DNA of 64,000 nucleotides from Kineococcus terrestris (GCF_041020765.1 NZ_JBEUEJ010000008.1); one strand, 5' to 3'. Shown: positions 34,059-44,242, numbered from the stretch's first letter. The notes: generated by a model from the sequence alone, not told the origin. Translations and numbers: made by a program.

Positions 34059-35737
34059 GCACGTCGACACCGGTCGACAAGGCGGCCACGGGTGTCGCCA
34101 ACTTCGCGGACGACACCGTCGGCGCCAGCAAGGTCGTCAACGGGTTCGCCCGCAAGGTCTTCCCCGACCACTGGTCCTTCATGCTGGGCGAGATCACGCT
34201 CTACAGCTTCGTGATCCTCCTGCTCACGGGGACCTTCCTCACCTTCTTCTACGAGCCGAGCGCCGCGGAGACGACCTACACGGGCAACTACGCCCCGCTG
34301 GCCGGTCAGCACGTCTCCCAGGCCTACGACTCGGCCCTGCGGATCTCGTTCGACGTCCGCGGCGGCCTGCTCATGCGGCAGATCCACCACTGGGCGGCGC
34401 TGGTCTTCGTCGCCGCCACCGTGGTGCACATGATGCGCGTCTTCTTCACGGGCGCCTTCCGCAAGCCGCGCGAGATCAACTGGGTCATCGGCGCCATCCT
34501 CGCCATCCTCGCGGTGTTCGAGGGCTTCACCGGCTACTCGCTGCCCGACGACCTGCTGTCCGGCACCGGCATCCGCATCGCCCAGGCGATCATGCTGGCG
34601 GTGCCGGTGATCGGCAGCTACCTCAGCTTCTTCGTCTTCGGCGGCGAGTACCCCGGCGAGGACTTCATCCCGCGCTTCTTCACCATCCACATCCTGCTGC
34701 TGCCCGCGATCATGCTGGCGCTCATCGTGGTGCACCTGATGCTCGTGGTCATCCACAAGCACACGCAGTACCCGGGCCCGGGCCGGACCGAGGACAACGT
34801 CGTCGGCTTCCCGCTCTTCCCGGTGTACATGGCGAAGGCCGGCGGCTTCTTCTTCATCGTCTTCGGCGTGCTGGCCCTCATGGGCGCCTTCGTGCAGATC
34901 AACGCGATCTGGGCCTACGGGGCGTACGACCCGTCACCGGTGACCGCGGGCTCGCAGCCCGACTGGTACATGGGCTGGCTGGACGGGGCGGTCCGCATCA
35001 TGCCGGGCTGGACCGAGTTCACCCTGTTCGGCTTCACGTTCTCGATGAACATCTTCATCCCGACATCGCTGATCATCGTGCTGGTGATGGCGGTGCTGTG
35101 CCTGTACCCGTGGATCGAGCAGGCCGCGACCGGCGACCGCCGCGAGCACCACCTGCTGGACCGTCCCCGCAACCAGCCGACCCGCACCGCGCTCGGCGTC
35201 ATGGCGATCACCTTCTACGTAATCCTGTGGATCTGCGGCGGCAACGACATCGTGGCCCACATGCTGGGGCTCTCGATCAACGACATCACCCGCTCGTTCC
35301 GCGTGCTGGTGTTCGTCGGGCCGGCACTGGCCTTCATCGTCACCAAGCGCATCTGCCTCGGGCTGCAGCGCAAGGACCGCGAGAAGGCCCTGCACGGCCG
35401 GGAGACGGGCCGCATCGTGCGCCTGCCGCACGGCGAGTTCATCGAGGTCCACGCCCCCCTGTCGGAGTTCGAGCGCTGGAACCTCGTGCAGCACGACGTG
35501 CAGCGCCCGATGGAGATCGAGGACCGCGTCGACGCGGGACGGCCGGACACGCTGTACGGCCGCGTCCAGCGCCGCCTGTCGAAGTTCTACTTCGAGGACC
35601 GCGTCGAGCCGGTCACGCCGGCCGAGCTCGCCGCCAGCCACGCCGAGCACCACGGTGAGCTGGAGGGCGAGGAGCACGCCTCGCTGGAGGACCGCAAGAA
35701 CCCGCAGATCCAGAACTCGCTGACCACGCAGGGCTGA
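34055..35737 (+). CDS. qcrB: Cytochrome b subunit of the bc1 complex
   Basis: 560 aa, long actinobacterial form. Eight or so TM helices include haem-ligand His pairs in MRQIHHWAALVFVAATVVHMM and IHILLLPAIMLALIVVHLMLVVIHK; the Qo-site motif appears as PDWYMGWLDG. A ~150-residue hydrophilic C-terminal extension (DREKALHGRETGRI onward) is usual in this phylum. This subunit is the target of Q203-type inhibitors in mycobacteria. Last gene of the operon, followed by a strong hairpin. Confidence 0.94.
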   Translation: MSTSTPVDKAATGVANFADDTVGASKVVNGFARKVFPDHWSFMLGEITLYSFVILLLTGTFLTFFYEPSAAETTYTGNYAPLAGQHVSQAYDSALRISFDVRGGLLMRQIHHWAALVFVAATVVHMMRVFFTGAFRKPREINWVIGAILAILAVFEGFTGYSLPDDLLSGTGIRIAQAIMLAVPVIGSYLSFFVFGGEYPGEDFIPRFFTIHILLLPAIMLALIVVHLMLVVIHKHTQYPGPGRTEDNVVGFPLFPVYMAKAGGFFFIVFGVLALMGAFVQINAIWAYGAYDPSPVTAGSQPDWYMGWLDGAVRIMPGWTEFTLFGFTFSMNIFIPTSLIIVLVMAVLCLYPWIEQAATGDRREHHLLDRPRNQPTRTALGVMAITFYVILWICGGNDIVAHMLGLSINDITRSFRVLVFVGPALAFIVTKRICLGLQRKDREKALHGRETGRIVRLPHGEFIEVHAPLSEFERWNLVQHDVQRPMEIEDRVDAGRPDTLYGRVQRRLSKFYFEDRVEPVTPAELAASHAEHHGELEGEEHASLEDRKNPQIQNSLTTQG

Positions 35738-35760
35738 GCCCCCGCGGTCGGCGGACCGCA

Positions 35761-35807
35761 GCACGACGAGGGCCCCGGGAGCACCGCTCCCGGGGCCCTC
35801 GTCGTGC
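35761..35807 (+). terminator. Strong hairpin terminator after qcrB
   Basis: A perfect 22-bp stem (35761-35782 with 35786-35807) closes a 3-nt ACC loop, 23 bp after the qcrB stop and 42 bp before the end of the convergent L,D-transpeptidase gene. Confidence 0.85.
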
Positions 35808-35849
35808 CCGCTCCCGCCGGGGCCCCTCCCCCGGCCGTGCGAGGGGCGC

Positions 35850-37082
35850 TCAGCCCTGCAGCGCCGAGCCCGCCCGCCACTGCTCCCAGCTGTAGCCCCA
35901 GGCGTCGAAGCCGTTGCCGGGCTCGACGGCCCGGTCGGTGCCGGTGAAGACGACGACGTCGCCGACGTGGGACTGCTCGAACAGCCAGCGGGCGTCCTCC
36001 AGGCCCATGCCCGTGCAGCCGTGGCTGACGTTCGCGCGCCCGTGCGAGGCGGCCGACCAGGGGGCCGCGTGCAGGAACTCCCCGGAGTTCGTCAGCCGCA
36101 TCGCGTACCGCACGGCCACGTCGTAGTACTCCGGGTCGTCCCGGCTGACCCCGGTGGTCTCGGCGTCCATCTGCCGGGACTCCTCCAGGCTCATGACGAC
36201 CTTGGTGCCGCTGCGGGTGACGTACTTGCCGCCGTGCCCGTCCTGGCCCGTGGTGACGGGGATGGTGCGCAGCACCTCCCCGTCGCGCGTGACGGTCAGG
36301 GTGTGCGCCTGGACGTCCACCTGGCTGACGACGGCGGCCCCGACGTGGAAGTCGATGTCGCGGGTGACGCCCCACACGCCCGGGGCGACCTCGGTGCTCC
36401 CGAGGTCGACGTCGAGGTGGACGTCGGTCTGCGCGGGCCAGAACTCGGCGGGCCGGTACTGCACCTGCGTGGCCGACACCCAGCGCCAGGAGCCCTCGAC
36501 GGGTGCCGGGCTGGTCGTCACCCGCAGCCGCTCCTCCACCAGGGCGCGCCGGTCGTCGGCGACGGCCTCGTCGAAGGTGACGATCACGGGCATCCCGACG
36601 CCGACGGTCGACCCGCTCAGCGGCGCCACGGCCGGGAAGGCGGTGACGGCCGGGTCCAGGGCGGTGAAGGAGCTGGTCCGCTCCGCGGGCGCACCGCCGG
36701 AGCCGTGCGCCGTGGCGCGCACCTCGTAGCGGGCGCCGGCGAGCAGCGGGGCGGTGCTGGTCCACGTGAGCCCGTCACCGGCGACGGCGCCCTCCAGCGG
36801 CGTCCCGTCCTGCGCGGTGACGACGACCTCGTCGAGCTGCCCGTCGGTGACGCGCACGGTCACCGGCGCGTCCAAGCGCACGTCGAGCGCCGCGTCGGCG
36901 GGCAGGACGTCGATGCGCGCCGGCGCGGGCGACGCCGTGGCGGCGGGAGCGGCCGCTCCCCCGCTGCCGCTGTCGGCCTGGCAGGCGCCCAGCGGCGCGG
37001 CCAGCGCCAGGACGAGCGCGGCGGGCACCCAGGCGCGCGCCCCCCGGCGCGCGGGCGTGCTCGGTCGACGACCACTGCTCAA
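35850..37082 (-). CDS. L,D-transpeptidase lipoprotein (YkuD domain, Ig-like repeats)
   Basis: 410 aa, built like mycobacterial LdtMt2: signal with lipobox LAAPLGAC, an Ala/Pro linker, two Ig-like domains (about 60-260) and a C-terminal YkuD catalytic domain with HAAPWS and SHGCTGM (catalytic His and Cys). It makes 3-3 cross-links in peptidoglycan outside the membrane. The start is a TTG at 37082, selected for the GGAGG 8 nt upstream and the proper signal peptide. It lies between the two oxidase gene groups. Confidence 0.85.
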   Translation of the reverse strand: MSSGRRPSTPARRGARAWVPAALVLALAAPLGACQADSGSGGAAAPAATASPAPARIDVLPADAALDVRLDAPVTVRVTDGQLDEVVVTAQDGTPLEGAVAGDGLTWTSTAPLLAGARYEVRATAHGSGGAPAERTSSFTALDPAVTAFPAVAPLSGSTVGVGMPVIVTFDEAVADDRRALVEERLRVTTSPAPVEGSWRWVSATQVQYRPAEFWPAQTDVHLDVDLGSTEVAPGVWGVTRDIDFHVGAAVVSQVDVQAHTLTVTRDGEVLRTIPVTTGQDGHGGKYVTRSGTKVVMSLEESRQMDAETTGVSRDDPEYYDVAVRYAMRLTNSGEFLHAAPWSAASHGRANVSHGCTGMGLEDARWLFEQSHVGDVVVFTGTDRAVEPGNGFDAWGYSWEQWRAGSALQG

Positions 37083-37265
37083 CGGACTGTCCTCCCCTCG
37101 GGCGCGCTGCGGCACCCGTCTCGTTCCCCCGGGCCATCGTCGCACCGCGAGGACCCCGGAGGAGGACGCTCGCCGGGCCCCGTCCGTTGCACCGGTGCGC
37201 CGAGCGGTCGCCGCTGCGGGGTCCCGACGCTCGGGAGCCCCCGACCCCTCGCCCGCCCCTGCCGT

Positions 37266-37690
37266 CACGAGGACGGACGTCGAGGGCACGACGTCGAGGA
37301 CGTCGAGGACGTAGGACCTGGGGCAGCGGCGGCCGCCCCGGACCCGGTGAGGACCCGGCTGGTGCGCGAGCTGACCGTCCCGGCTCGGCCGCGGGGCTGG
37401 CGGCCCGGGTCGGGACCGGGCGGCAGGAGGTCGACCACCACCCGCGGGCGCTGGAGGCGCACGGCGTGGTGCGGCTGCCCGAGGAGCGCCGGCACGCGGC
37501 ACCACCGAGCGGGTGCTGCGGCCTCGGCAGCCTCCCGCACCGTCTCCCCCGCGGCCGTCAGCGCGGCCGGCCGACGACCTCACCGCCGCGGTGCTGGACC
37601 TGGCCGCGCGACACCACCGGGAAGGGACGACGGGCGCCCGCACCGGCACCTGGTCGCCACCCACCCCCTGCCCGAGAGCCCGCGACCACC
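37266..37690 (+). pseudogene. Decayed ArsR-family (HTH_20) regulator
   Basis: Pieces of one ArsR protein occur in order but in different frames: DPVRTRLVRELT (from 37341), GSAAGLAARVGTGRQEVDHHPRALEAHGVVRLPEERRHA, TTERVLRPR, TVSPAAVSA, DDLTAAVLDLAARHHREG and HRHLVATHPLP. At least four frame changes and a missing central portion separate them. ArsR proteins of this type normally end with the LTAA.LDL.ARHH and ATHP motifs, so both ends of the gene can be traced. No single ORF covers it. Confidence 0.65.
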
Positions 37691-38170
37691 GTGCCTGACG
37701 TCCCGTACCGCCGGGAGCCCGCGTCGACGTCCCCGGAACCCGCGAGCAGGTGCGGCACGCCAGCGCCGCCGGCGCGAGCGCCTGGTCCCTGCTGCCCGAG
37801 GTGGAGGAGCGGTGAGGACGAGGAGGACCGGGCGGCCGCTGTGGGCCGGGCTCCGGACGCCCTCAGCCCGCTGACGTCGACGTGCCTCGTCGAGGCGCGG
37901 TGGAGGCACCCGCGCCTGCCCCCGACCCGCGTGCCCGGCCCGGCGGCTGTCCCGGTGGAGGTGAGCGATGCTCACCCCGGCGACGCGTACGGCGTTGGTC
38001 CGCGGTGCGTGACGCGCTGGGGCTCGGGGAGCCTGCTTCGACGCCGTGGGTGGGAGGTGGCACCGGCACGGTGGGACGGGTCCGCCGCGAGGCAGGGGGC
38101 TGGCGGACGTGGTCGCGGGGCCTGCCGGCACCGGTGTGGGCCACCCCGGAGCGCGACCGCCCGGACGGGG
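37691..38170 (+). pseudogene. Decayed SRPBCC/AHSA1-type gene following the ArsR remnant
   Basis: It begins GTG CCT GAC (VPDVPYRRE) and after a frameshift continues RVDVPGTREQVRHASAAG.SAWSLLPEVEER, the typical AHSA1 N-terminus, then meets a stop. Further on, VRDALGLGEPASTPWVGGGTGTVGRV and a degraded C-terminal piece can be recognised in other frames. ArsR(HTH_20)-SRPBCC gene pairs are common in actinomycetes, which supports the call. The tail boundary is approximate. Confidence 0.55.
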
Positions 38171-38177
38171 CCGCACG

Positions 38178-38218
38178 CACGAGGGCCGCGGCACCCGGTG
38201 GGTGTCGCGGCCCTCGTG
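38178..38218 (-). terminator. Terminator of the ctaC-ctaD-ctaF operon
   Basis: An 18-bp stem (38178-38195 with 38201-38218, one G-T wobble) has a 5-nt loop and lies 16 bp after the ctaF stop on the minus strand. Confidence 0.8.
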
Positions 38219-38233
38219 GAGCGCTGCTCGGCG

Positions 38234-38635
38234 TCAGTGGGCGTGCTCGCCCGTGTAGTACTCGAACACCCAGCCGAGGATGGCCGGGATCGTGAAGACC
38301 ATCCCGATGAGGAACATCCACCAGCCGACGGCCACGCCGAGGAACGCGATGGCCCCGCCGAGGGCCAGGTACAGCGGCCACCAGGAGTAGGGCGGGAAGA
38401 AGCCCTGCTCACCCGCGCCCTCGCTGATGTCGGCGCGGGCGTCGTCCTCCGGCCGCTCGTCGATGCGCCGGGCCGTGACGGCCATGTAGGCGCCGATGAG
38501 GACCGCCAGCCCACCGGTGAGCAGGAGGGCGATGAGGCCCACCCACTCGTCCCACTGGGTCAGCAGGCCGTACACGAAGCCGATCGGGATGAAGAAGAGG
38601 ATGCCGCCCGAGAAGAGCCAGGTCTCCGCCTTCAT
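38234..38635 (-). CDS. ctaF: Cytochrome c oxidase subunit IV
   Basis: A 133-residue small subunit specific to actinobacterial aa3 oxidases, with four TM helices in two pairs (WLFSGGILFFIPIGFVYGLL, IALLLTGGLAVLIGAYMAV, LYLALGGAIAFLGVAVGWWM, LIGMVFTIPAILGWVFEYY). It begins MKAETWLF, and the ATG lies 3 bp after the ctaD stop, so translation is likely coupled. It is last in ctaC-ctaD-ctaF. Confidence 0.92.
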   Translation of the reverse strand: MKAETWLFSGGILFFIPIGFVYGLLTQWDEWVGLIALLLTGGLAVLIGAYMAVTARRIDERPEDDARADISEGAGEQGFFPPYSWWPLYLALGGAIAFLGVAVGWWMFLIGMVFTIPAILGWVFEYYTGEHAH

Positions 38636-38638
38636 GGA

Positions 38639-40417
38639 TCAGTTCCCCCTCTTCCCGGCGATGTCCTCGTGACGACCCGACAGGTCCGCCTCGCCGTACA
38701 CGTGGTCCAGCAGGTTCTTGCTGCCCGTCGGGGTGTCCCGGCCGATGACCTCGGGGTGGTGCAGGTCGAAGGCAGGCCGCTCGGAGCGGATCCGCGGCAG
38801 CGAGGTGAAGTTGTGCCGCGGCGGCGGGCAGGAGGTCGCCCACTCGAGCGAGGCGCCGTAGCCCCACGGGTCGTCCACCTCGACGCGCTGGCCGTAGCGG
38901 GCGGTCTTGTAGACGTTCCACAGGAAGGGGATGAACGACAGGCCGAGGACGAAGGAGCCGATCGTGGAGATCTGGTTCATCGTCGTGAAGCCCTCGCCGA
39001 CCAGGTAGTCCGCGTAGCGGCGCGGCATGCCCGCCGCCCCCAGCCAGTGCTGGATGAGGAAGGTGGCGTGGAAGCCGATGAACAGCAGCCAGAAGTGCAG
39101 CTTGCCCAGGCCCTCGTCGAGCATCTTGCCGGTGAACTTGGGCCACCAGAAGTAGAAGCCCGCGAACATCGCGAACACGACGGTGCCGAAGACCACGTAG
39201 TGGAAGTGGGCGACGACGAAGTACGTGTCGGACAGGCCGAAGTCCAGCGGCGGCGAGGACAGGATGACGCCGGTCAGGCCGCCGAAGAGGAAGGTGACCA
39301 GGAAGCCGATCGCCCACAGCATCGGGGTGTCGAAGGTCAGCGACCCGCGCCACATGGTGCCCAGCCAGTTGAAGAACTTCACGCCCGTGGGGACCGCGAT
39401 GAGCATGGTCATGAAGGCGAAGAAGGGCAGCAGCACCTTGCCGGTGACGTACATGTGGTGCGCCCACACCGTGACCGACAGGCCCGCGATGGAGATCGTC
39501 GCGAAGACCAGGCCCTTGTAGCCGAAGACCGGCTTGCGGCTGAAGACCGGGAAGATCTCCGTCACGATGCCGAAGAACGGCAGCGCGATGATGTAGACCT
39601 CCGGGTGGCCGAAGAACCAGAACAGGTGCTGCCACAGGATCGGGCCGCCCGTGGCGGCCTCGAAGACGTGGGCGTTGAGGATGCGGTCCGCCCCGAGGGC
39701 GAGCAGCGCCGCCGCCAGCACCGGGAACGCCATGAGGATCAGGACGCTCGTGATGAGCGTGTTCCAGGTGAAGATCGGCATCCGGAACATCGTCATGCCG
39801 GGCGCGCGCATGCAGATGATCGTGGTGATGAAGTTGACGGCGCCGAGGATGGTGCCGAAGCCCGAGAAGGCCAGGCCCATCACCCACAGGTTGCCGCCCA
39901 GGCCGGGCGAGTGGACGACGTCCGAGAGCGGGGCGTACGCGAACCACCCGAAGGAGGCCGCGCCGCCGGGCACGAGGAAGCCGGCCGCGGCGATGAGGCC
40001 GCCGAAGGTGAACAGCCAGTACGACAGCATGTTCAGCCGCGGGAAGGCGACGTCCGGAGCGCCGATCTGCAGCGGCATGATCGCGTTGGCGAAGGCCGAG
40101 AAGAGGGGCGTCGCGAACAGCAGCAGCATGATCGTGCCGTGCATGGTGAACGCCTGGTTGTACTCGTTCTTGGTCGTGAAGACCTGCATCCCGGGCTCGA
40201 AGAGCTCGGCCCGGATGAGCAGCGCCAGCACACCGCCGACGAGGAACCACGCGAACGAGGTGACGAAGTACAGGTTGCCGATGACCTTGTGGTCGGTCGT
40301 CGAGAACCAGGTCGCCACCTTCGACCCCCGGCGCACCGGGGTGGTCGCGCCGAGCGGCTGCCGCGTCGTGGTGACGCGGGTCGCCGCCCCGGGCGCGCCG
40401 AGGCTCTCAGTAGCCAT
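38639..40417 (-). CDS. ctaD: Cytochrome c oxidase subunit I
   Basis: 592 aa catalytic subunit holding haem a, haem a3 and CuB, with about 12 TM helices. Landmarks are FTMHGTIMLLLF (haem a His), WQHLFWFFGHPEVYIIALP (CuB His and cross-linked Tyr), VWAHHMYVTG (CuB His pair) and YFVVAHFHYVVFG (haem a3/a His). The ATG shares one base with the ctaC stop (TGATG). In M. tuberculosis ctaD lies elsewhere; here it is kept with ctaC. Confidence 0.95.
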   Translation of the reverse strand: MATESLGAPGAATRVTTTRQPLGATTPVRRGSKVATWFSTTDHKVIGNLYFVTSFAWFLVGGVLALLIRAELFEPGMQVFTTKNEYNQAFTMHGTIMLLLFATPLFSAFANAIMPLQIGAPDVAFPRLNMLSYWLFTFGGLIAAAGFLVPGGAASFGWFAYAPLSDVVHSPGLGGNLWVMGLAFSGFGTILGAVNFITTIICMRAPGMTMFRMPIFTWNTLITSVLILMAFPVLAAALLALGADRILNAHVFEAATGGPILWQHLFWFFGHPEVYIIALPFFGIVTEIFPVFSRKPVFGYKGLVFATISIAGLSVTVWAHHMYVTGKVLLPFFAFMTMLIAVPTGVKFFNWLGTMWRGSLTFDTPMLWAIGFLVTFLFGGLTGVILSSPPLDFGLSDTYFVVAHFHYVVFGTVVFAMFAGFYFWWPKFTGKMLDEGLGKLHFWLLFIGFHATFLIQHWLGAAGMPRRYADYLVGEGFTTMNQISTIGSFVLGLSFIPFLWNVYKTARYGQRVEVDDPWGYGASLEWATSCPPPRHNFTSLPRIRSERPAFDLHHPEVIGRDTPTGSKNLLDHVYGEADLSGRHEDIAGKRGN

Positions 40418-41358
40418 CAGAAGTTCCCTCCGCTGTTCGCCTCGTCGCCGCCCGGGTCGATGCCCTCGCCCTCCAGGGCGCCGCCGAGCTCGGTGGGCAG
40501 GGCGCCGGTCTGGCCGGCGGCCTCGAGGTCCTCCAGGTGCTGCTGGTACTCCTCCTGGGAGACCACCTCGACGTTGAAGAGCATCTCCGAGTGGTACTCA
40601 CCGCACAGCTCGGCGCACTTGCCCTGGTACGAGCCCTCCTTGGTCGGCGTCACGATGAACTCGTTCGGCGACCCGGGGATCATGTCCATCTTGAACAGGA
40701 AGGCCGGGACGTAGAAGGAGTGGATGACGTCGCGGGCGTAGAGCTCGAAGCGGACCTTCTGGTCCACCGGCAGGTAGAGCACCGGCAGGCGGTCCTCGAC
40801 GTTCTCGTCGGCCGTGTTGCCGGCCTGGACGCCGGTGTCCCAGACCAGGGGGGTCTCCTGGTCGGTGTCGAGGTAGTTGAAGTCCCAGGACCACTTCTTG
40901 CCGACGACCTGGACGGTGACGTCGGTCTCCTCGTCACCGCGGTCGGTGATCGCGGCCTGGTCGACGGCCGTGTAGTAGAAGAGCACCCCGACCATCATCA
41001 CGGGGACGATGGTGTAGAGAATCTCGATCGGCATGTTGTAGCGGACCTGCGGCGGCAGCTCCGGGTCGCCCTTGCGGCGCCGGTAGGCCACCACGACCCA
41101 GATCGTCAGGCCCCACACCAGGACGCCGACGACCAGCGCGGCGATCCAGGAGCCGTTCCAGAGGGTCTGGATGCGCTCGGTCATGTCGGTCGCGCCGACG
41201 CTCGCGTCGATCAGGTAGCCGTTGCCGGCGCTGGCCGCCGGCCAGTCACCTGCGGCGCAGCCACCCAGCAGCAGGGTGCCCGCCGCGGCTGCCGCAGCGG
41301 CGGTCAGCCCCTTCGCGGGACGGCGACGAGGCGTCGCGCCCGTGTCTCGCGTTCCCAA
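40417..41358 (-). CDS. ctaC: Cytochrome c oxidase subunit II (lipoprotein type)
   Basis: About 313 aa. The N-terminal signal has lipobox LLLGGC, followed by two TM helices (AALVVGVLVWGLTIWVVVAY and EILYTIVPVMMVGVLFYY) and a cupredoxin domain with the CuA site CAELCGEYHSEM and an upstream HSFYVP His. Electrons pass from QcrC to this CuA centre. The TTG at 41358 (GGAAGG 6 nt upstream) is preferred; GTG 41373 is the alternative. Confidence 0.92.
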   Translation of the reverse strand: MGTRDTGATPRRRPAKGLTAAAAAAAGTLLLGGCAAGDWPAASAGNGYLIDASVGATDMTERIQTLWNGSWIAALVVGVLVWGLTIWVVVAYRRRKGDPELPPQVRYNMPIEILYTIVPVMMVGVLFYYTAVDQAAITDRGDEETDVTVQVVGKKWSWDFNYLDTDQETPLVWDTGVQAGNTADENVEDRLPVLYLPVDQKVRFELYARDVIHSFYVPAFLFKMDMIPGSPNEFIVTPTKEGSYQGKCAELCGEYHSEMLFNVEVVSQEEYQQHLEDLEAAGQTGALPTELGGALEGEGIDPGGDEANSGGNF

Positions 41359-41446
41359 CGTCGGCCTTCCCACGGTCGGTCTCTGGTCGCGGTCACCCGT
41401 CCGGACGCACCGGTGCGCGTCCGCGGCGGTCACCGCACTCCGGAGA

Positions 41447-42151
<705 letters not shown>

Positions 42152-42187
42152 GGGCCCGGGGCCGCGCCGGGCGCCGGACGCGCCGAC

Positions 42188-42215
42188 GGCCCCCGCACCG
42201 GGTGGTGCGGGGGCC
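42188..42215 (-). terminator. Terminator after the HesB/IscA gene
   Basis: A perfect 12-bp stem (42188-42199 with 42204-42215) with a 4-nt loop lies between the 42250 stop and the aat start on the minus strand. Confidence 0.75.
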
Positions 42216-42249
42216 GCCGGGCCGTCCGGGCCGCTCAGCGAGCGGTCCG

Positions 42250-42615
42250 TCAGGAGAAGGAGTCGCCGCAGGCGCAGCTGCTGCCCGCGTTGGGGTTGTC
42301 GATGGTGAAGCCCTGCTTCTCGATCGTGTCCGCGAAGTCGATGGTCGCGCCGTCCAGGTAGGGGGCGCTCATCTTGTCGACCACGAGGCCCACGCCGTCG
42401 AAGTCGCGGACGGCGTCGCCGTCGAGGTCGCGCTCGTCGAAGTAGAGCTGGTAGATCAGGCCGGAGCAGCCGCCGGGCTGGACGGCGATGCGCAGCCGCA
42501 GGTCGTCGCGGCCCTCCTGCTCCAGCAGGGCGCGGACCTTGGCGGCGGCCACGTCGGTCAGCTGGACCCCCTGCGCGGGGGCCGTGTCCTCGGTGACGGT
42601 CGTCGTGCTGGTCAT
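42250..42615 (-). CDS. erpA: HesB/IscA/ErpA-type iron-sulfur cluster carrier
   Basis: A-type Fe-S carrier of 121 aa. The three ligand Cys are present: GGCSGLIYQLYFD and, at the C-terminus, SSCACGDSFS. The N-terminus LTDVAAAKVRALLEQEG is typical. The ATG at 42615 is favoured (GGAG 9 nt upstream) over ATG 42621. A TAGCCT hexamer at 42740-42735 may be its -10. The location next to cta genes matches Rv2204c and suggests a housekeeping role in maturing Fe-S enzymes. Confidence 0.9.
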   Translation of the reverse strand: MTSTTTVTEDTAPAQGVQLTDVAAAKVRALLEQEGRDDLRLRIAVQPGGCSGLIYQLYFDERDLDGDAVRDFDGVGLVVDKMSAPYLDGATIDFADTIEKQGFTIDNPNAGSSCACGDSFS

Positions 42616-42737
42616 GAGCATCGTCTCCGGTTCGCTCGTCGACTGCGGGGCTGCTGCAAGTGCCAACCGCGCCCGCGCCGGTCGTGTTCCCGCCGGGTGT
42701 CCCGCGGCGGGCGCGCCCGGTGCGGCGCGCGACCAGG

Positions 42738-44183
42738 CTACGCCGGGGACGCGCCCGCCCGCTCCACCGCGCCCGCCCCGCCCGCCGGCAGCTGCGCCAG
42801 CCCGTCCAGCAGCAGCACCTCCCCCGCGCACACGCGCGCGAAGTCGGCCAGGTGCAGCGACTCGTCGGCGCCGTGGGCGCGGCTGTCGGGGTCCTCCACG
42901 CCGGTGACGAGGATCGCCGCGCCCGGGTAGCGCTCGGCGAGGTCGGCCACGAACGGGATGGACCCGCCCATCCCGGCCTCGACGACGTCACCGGTCCCGA
43001 CGCCGAAGGCCCGCGCGAAGGCGCGGCGGGCCACCTCGTGGGCCGGCGAGCCGGTGTCGGCGCGGAAGGGCCGGCCGGCCTCGCCGTCGGTGACCGTGAC
43101 GCGGGCGCCGAACGGGGCGTGCTCCAGCAGGTGCCGGCGCAGCGCCGCGGCCGCCGCGGCCGGGTCCTGCCCGGGCGCCAGCCGCAGGCTCAGCTTGGCG
43201 CTCGCGCTCGGCAGCAGCGTGTTGCTCGCCGCGGCGACGGCGGGGGCGTCCACGCCCAGCACCGACAGCGCCGGGCGCGCCCACAGCCGGTCGGCCAGCG
43301 AGCCGGTCCCGGCCAGCCGGACGCCGTCGAGCACCCCGGCGTCGGCGCGGAAGACGTCCTCGGCGACCTCGACCCCGGCGGCGGCGGTGCCGGTCACCAG
43401 CCCGGCCACGGCCACGTCGCCGGCCTCGTCGTGCAGGGTGGCCAGCAGCCGGGCCAGGCAGGTCAGGGCGTCCAGGACGGGACCGCCGTTCACGCCGGAG
43501 TGCACGGCGTGCGAGAGCACGTCCACGCGCACCTCGCAGTCGACCAGGCCGCGCAGCGTCGTGGTGATCGCGGGCACGCCGACGCGCCAGTTGGCGGAGT
43601 CGGCCACGACGATGACGTCGGCGGCCAGGTCCTCGCCGTGCTCGGCCAGGAAGGCGCCGAAGGTCGGCGAGCCGACCTCCTCCTCCCCCTCGACGAAGAC
43701 GGTCACGCCCACGCCGCCGTCCTCGCCCCACAGCGGGAGCAGGGTGCGCAGCGCGTGCGCGTGCGCGACGACGCCGGCCTTGTCGTCGGCGGTGCCGCGG
43801 CCGAACAGCCGCCCGTCGCGCTCGGTGGGCGTGAACGGCTCCGACGTCCAGTCCCGCGCGTCGCCCGTCGGCTGCACGTCGTGGTGGGCGTACAGCAGGA
43901 CGGTGGGCCGCCCGGCCGGCGCGGGCCGGCGGGCCACCACGGCGGGCGCGCCGCCGGCGGCGGTGTGCACCCCCACCTCCGGCACCCCGCAGGCGCGCAG
44001 CAGGTCGGCCACGGCCTCCGCGCTGCGCGCGACGTCACCGGCGCGCGCCGGGTCGGCCGAGACGCTCGGGACGCGGACGAGGGCCTCGAGGTCGGCGCGG
44101 GCGGCCGGCGCCCCGGCCTCGGAGGCGGCCAGCAGGGCGGCGTCGCGGTCCGCGCCCGCGGGGGGCAGGGGGGTGGTCGTCAC
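42738..44183 (-). CDS. M20-family dipeptidase/peptidase
   Basis: A 481-residue zinc exopeptidase. It has VLLYAHHDVQPTGD (metal His), GRLFGRGTADDKAGVVAHAHAL (bridging Asp), VFVEGEEEVGSP (catalytic and metal Glu), a dimerisation domain with SHAVHSGVNGGPVLDAL, and the final GADESLHLADF. Domains run catalytic (about 1-200), lid (200-330), catalytic (330-470). TAGCGT lies 6 nt before the GTG, so a leaderless start is likely. It is divergent from the DUF3043 gene. The exact peptide substrate is unknown. Confidence 0.88.
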   Translation of the reverse strand: MTTTPLPPAGADRDAALLAASEAGAPAARADLEALVRVPSVSADPARAGDVARSAEAVADLLRACGVPEVGVHTAAGGAPAVVARRPAPAGRPTVLLYAHHDVQPTGDARDWTSEPFTPTERDGRLFGRGTADDKAGVVAHAHALRTLLPLWGEDGGVGVTVFVEGEEEVGSPTFGAFLAEHGEDLAADVIVVADSANWRVGVPAITTTLRGLVDCEVRVDVLSHAVHSGVNGGPVLDALTCLARLLATLHDEAGDVAVAGLVTGTAAAGVEVAEDVFRADAGVLDGVRLAGTGSLADRLWARPALSVLGVDAPAVAAASNTLLPSASAKLSLRLAPGQDPAAAAAALRRHLLEHAPFGARVTVTDGEAGRPFRADTGSPAHEVARRAFARAFGVGTGDVVEAGMGGSIPFVADLAERYPGAAILVTGVEDPDSRAHGADESLHLADFARVCAGEVLLLDGLAQLPAGGAGAVERAGASPA

Positions 44184-44242
44184 CCCGGCACGCTACCGGC
44201 GCCGCACCCGGCGGCCCGGGCGGGGAGCGGTGGCCGGTGACG

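Noticed and set aside
37187..40714. Very long plus-strand open frame across ctaF-ctaD-ctaC
   Set aside because: It is a G+C-driven shadow of the opposite-strand oxidase genes; the translation is low complexity with no motif.
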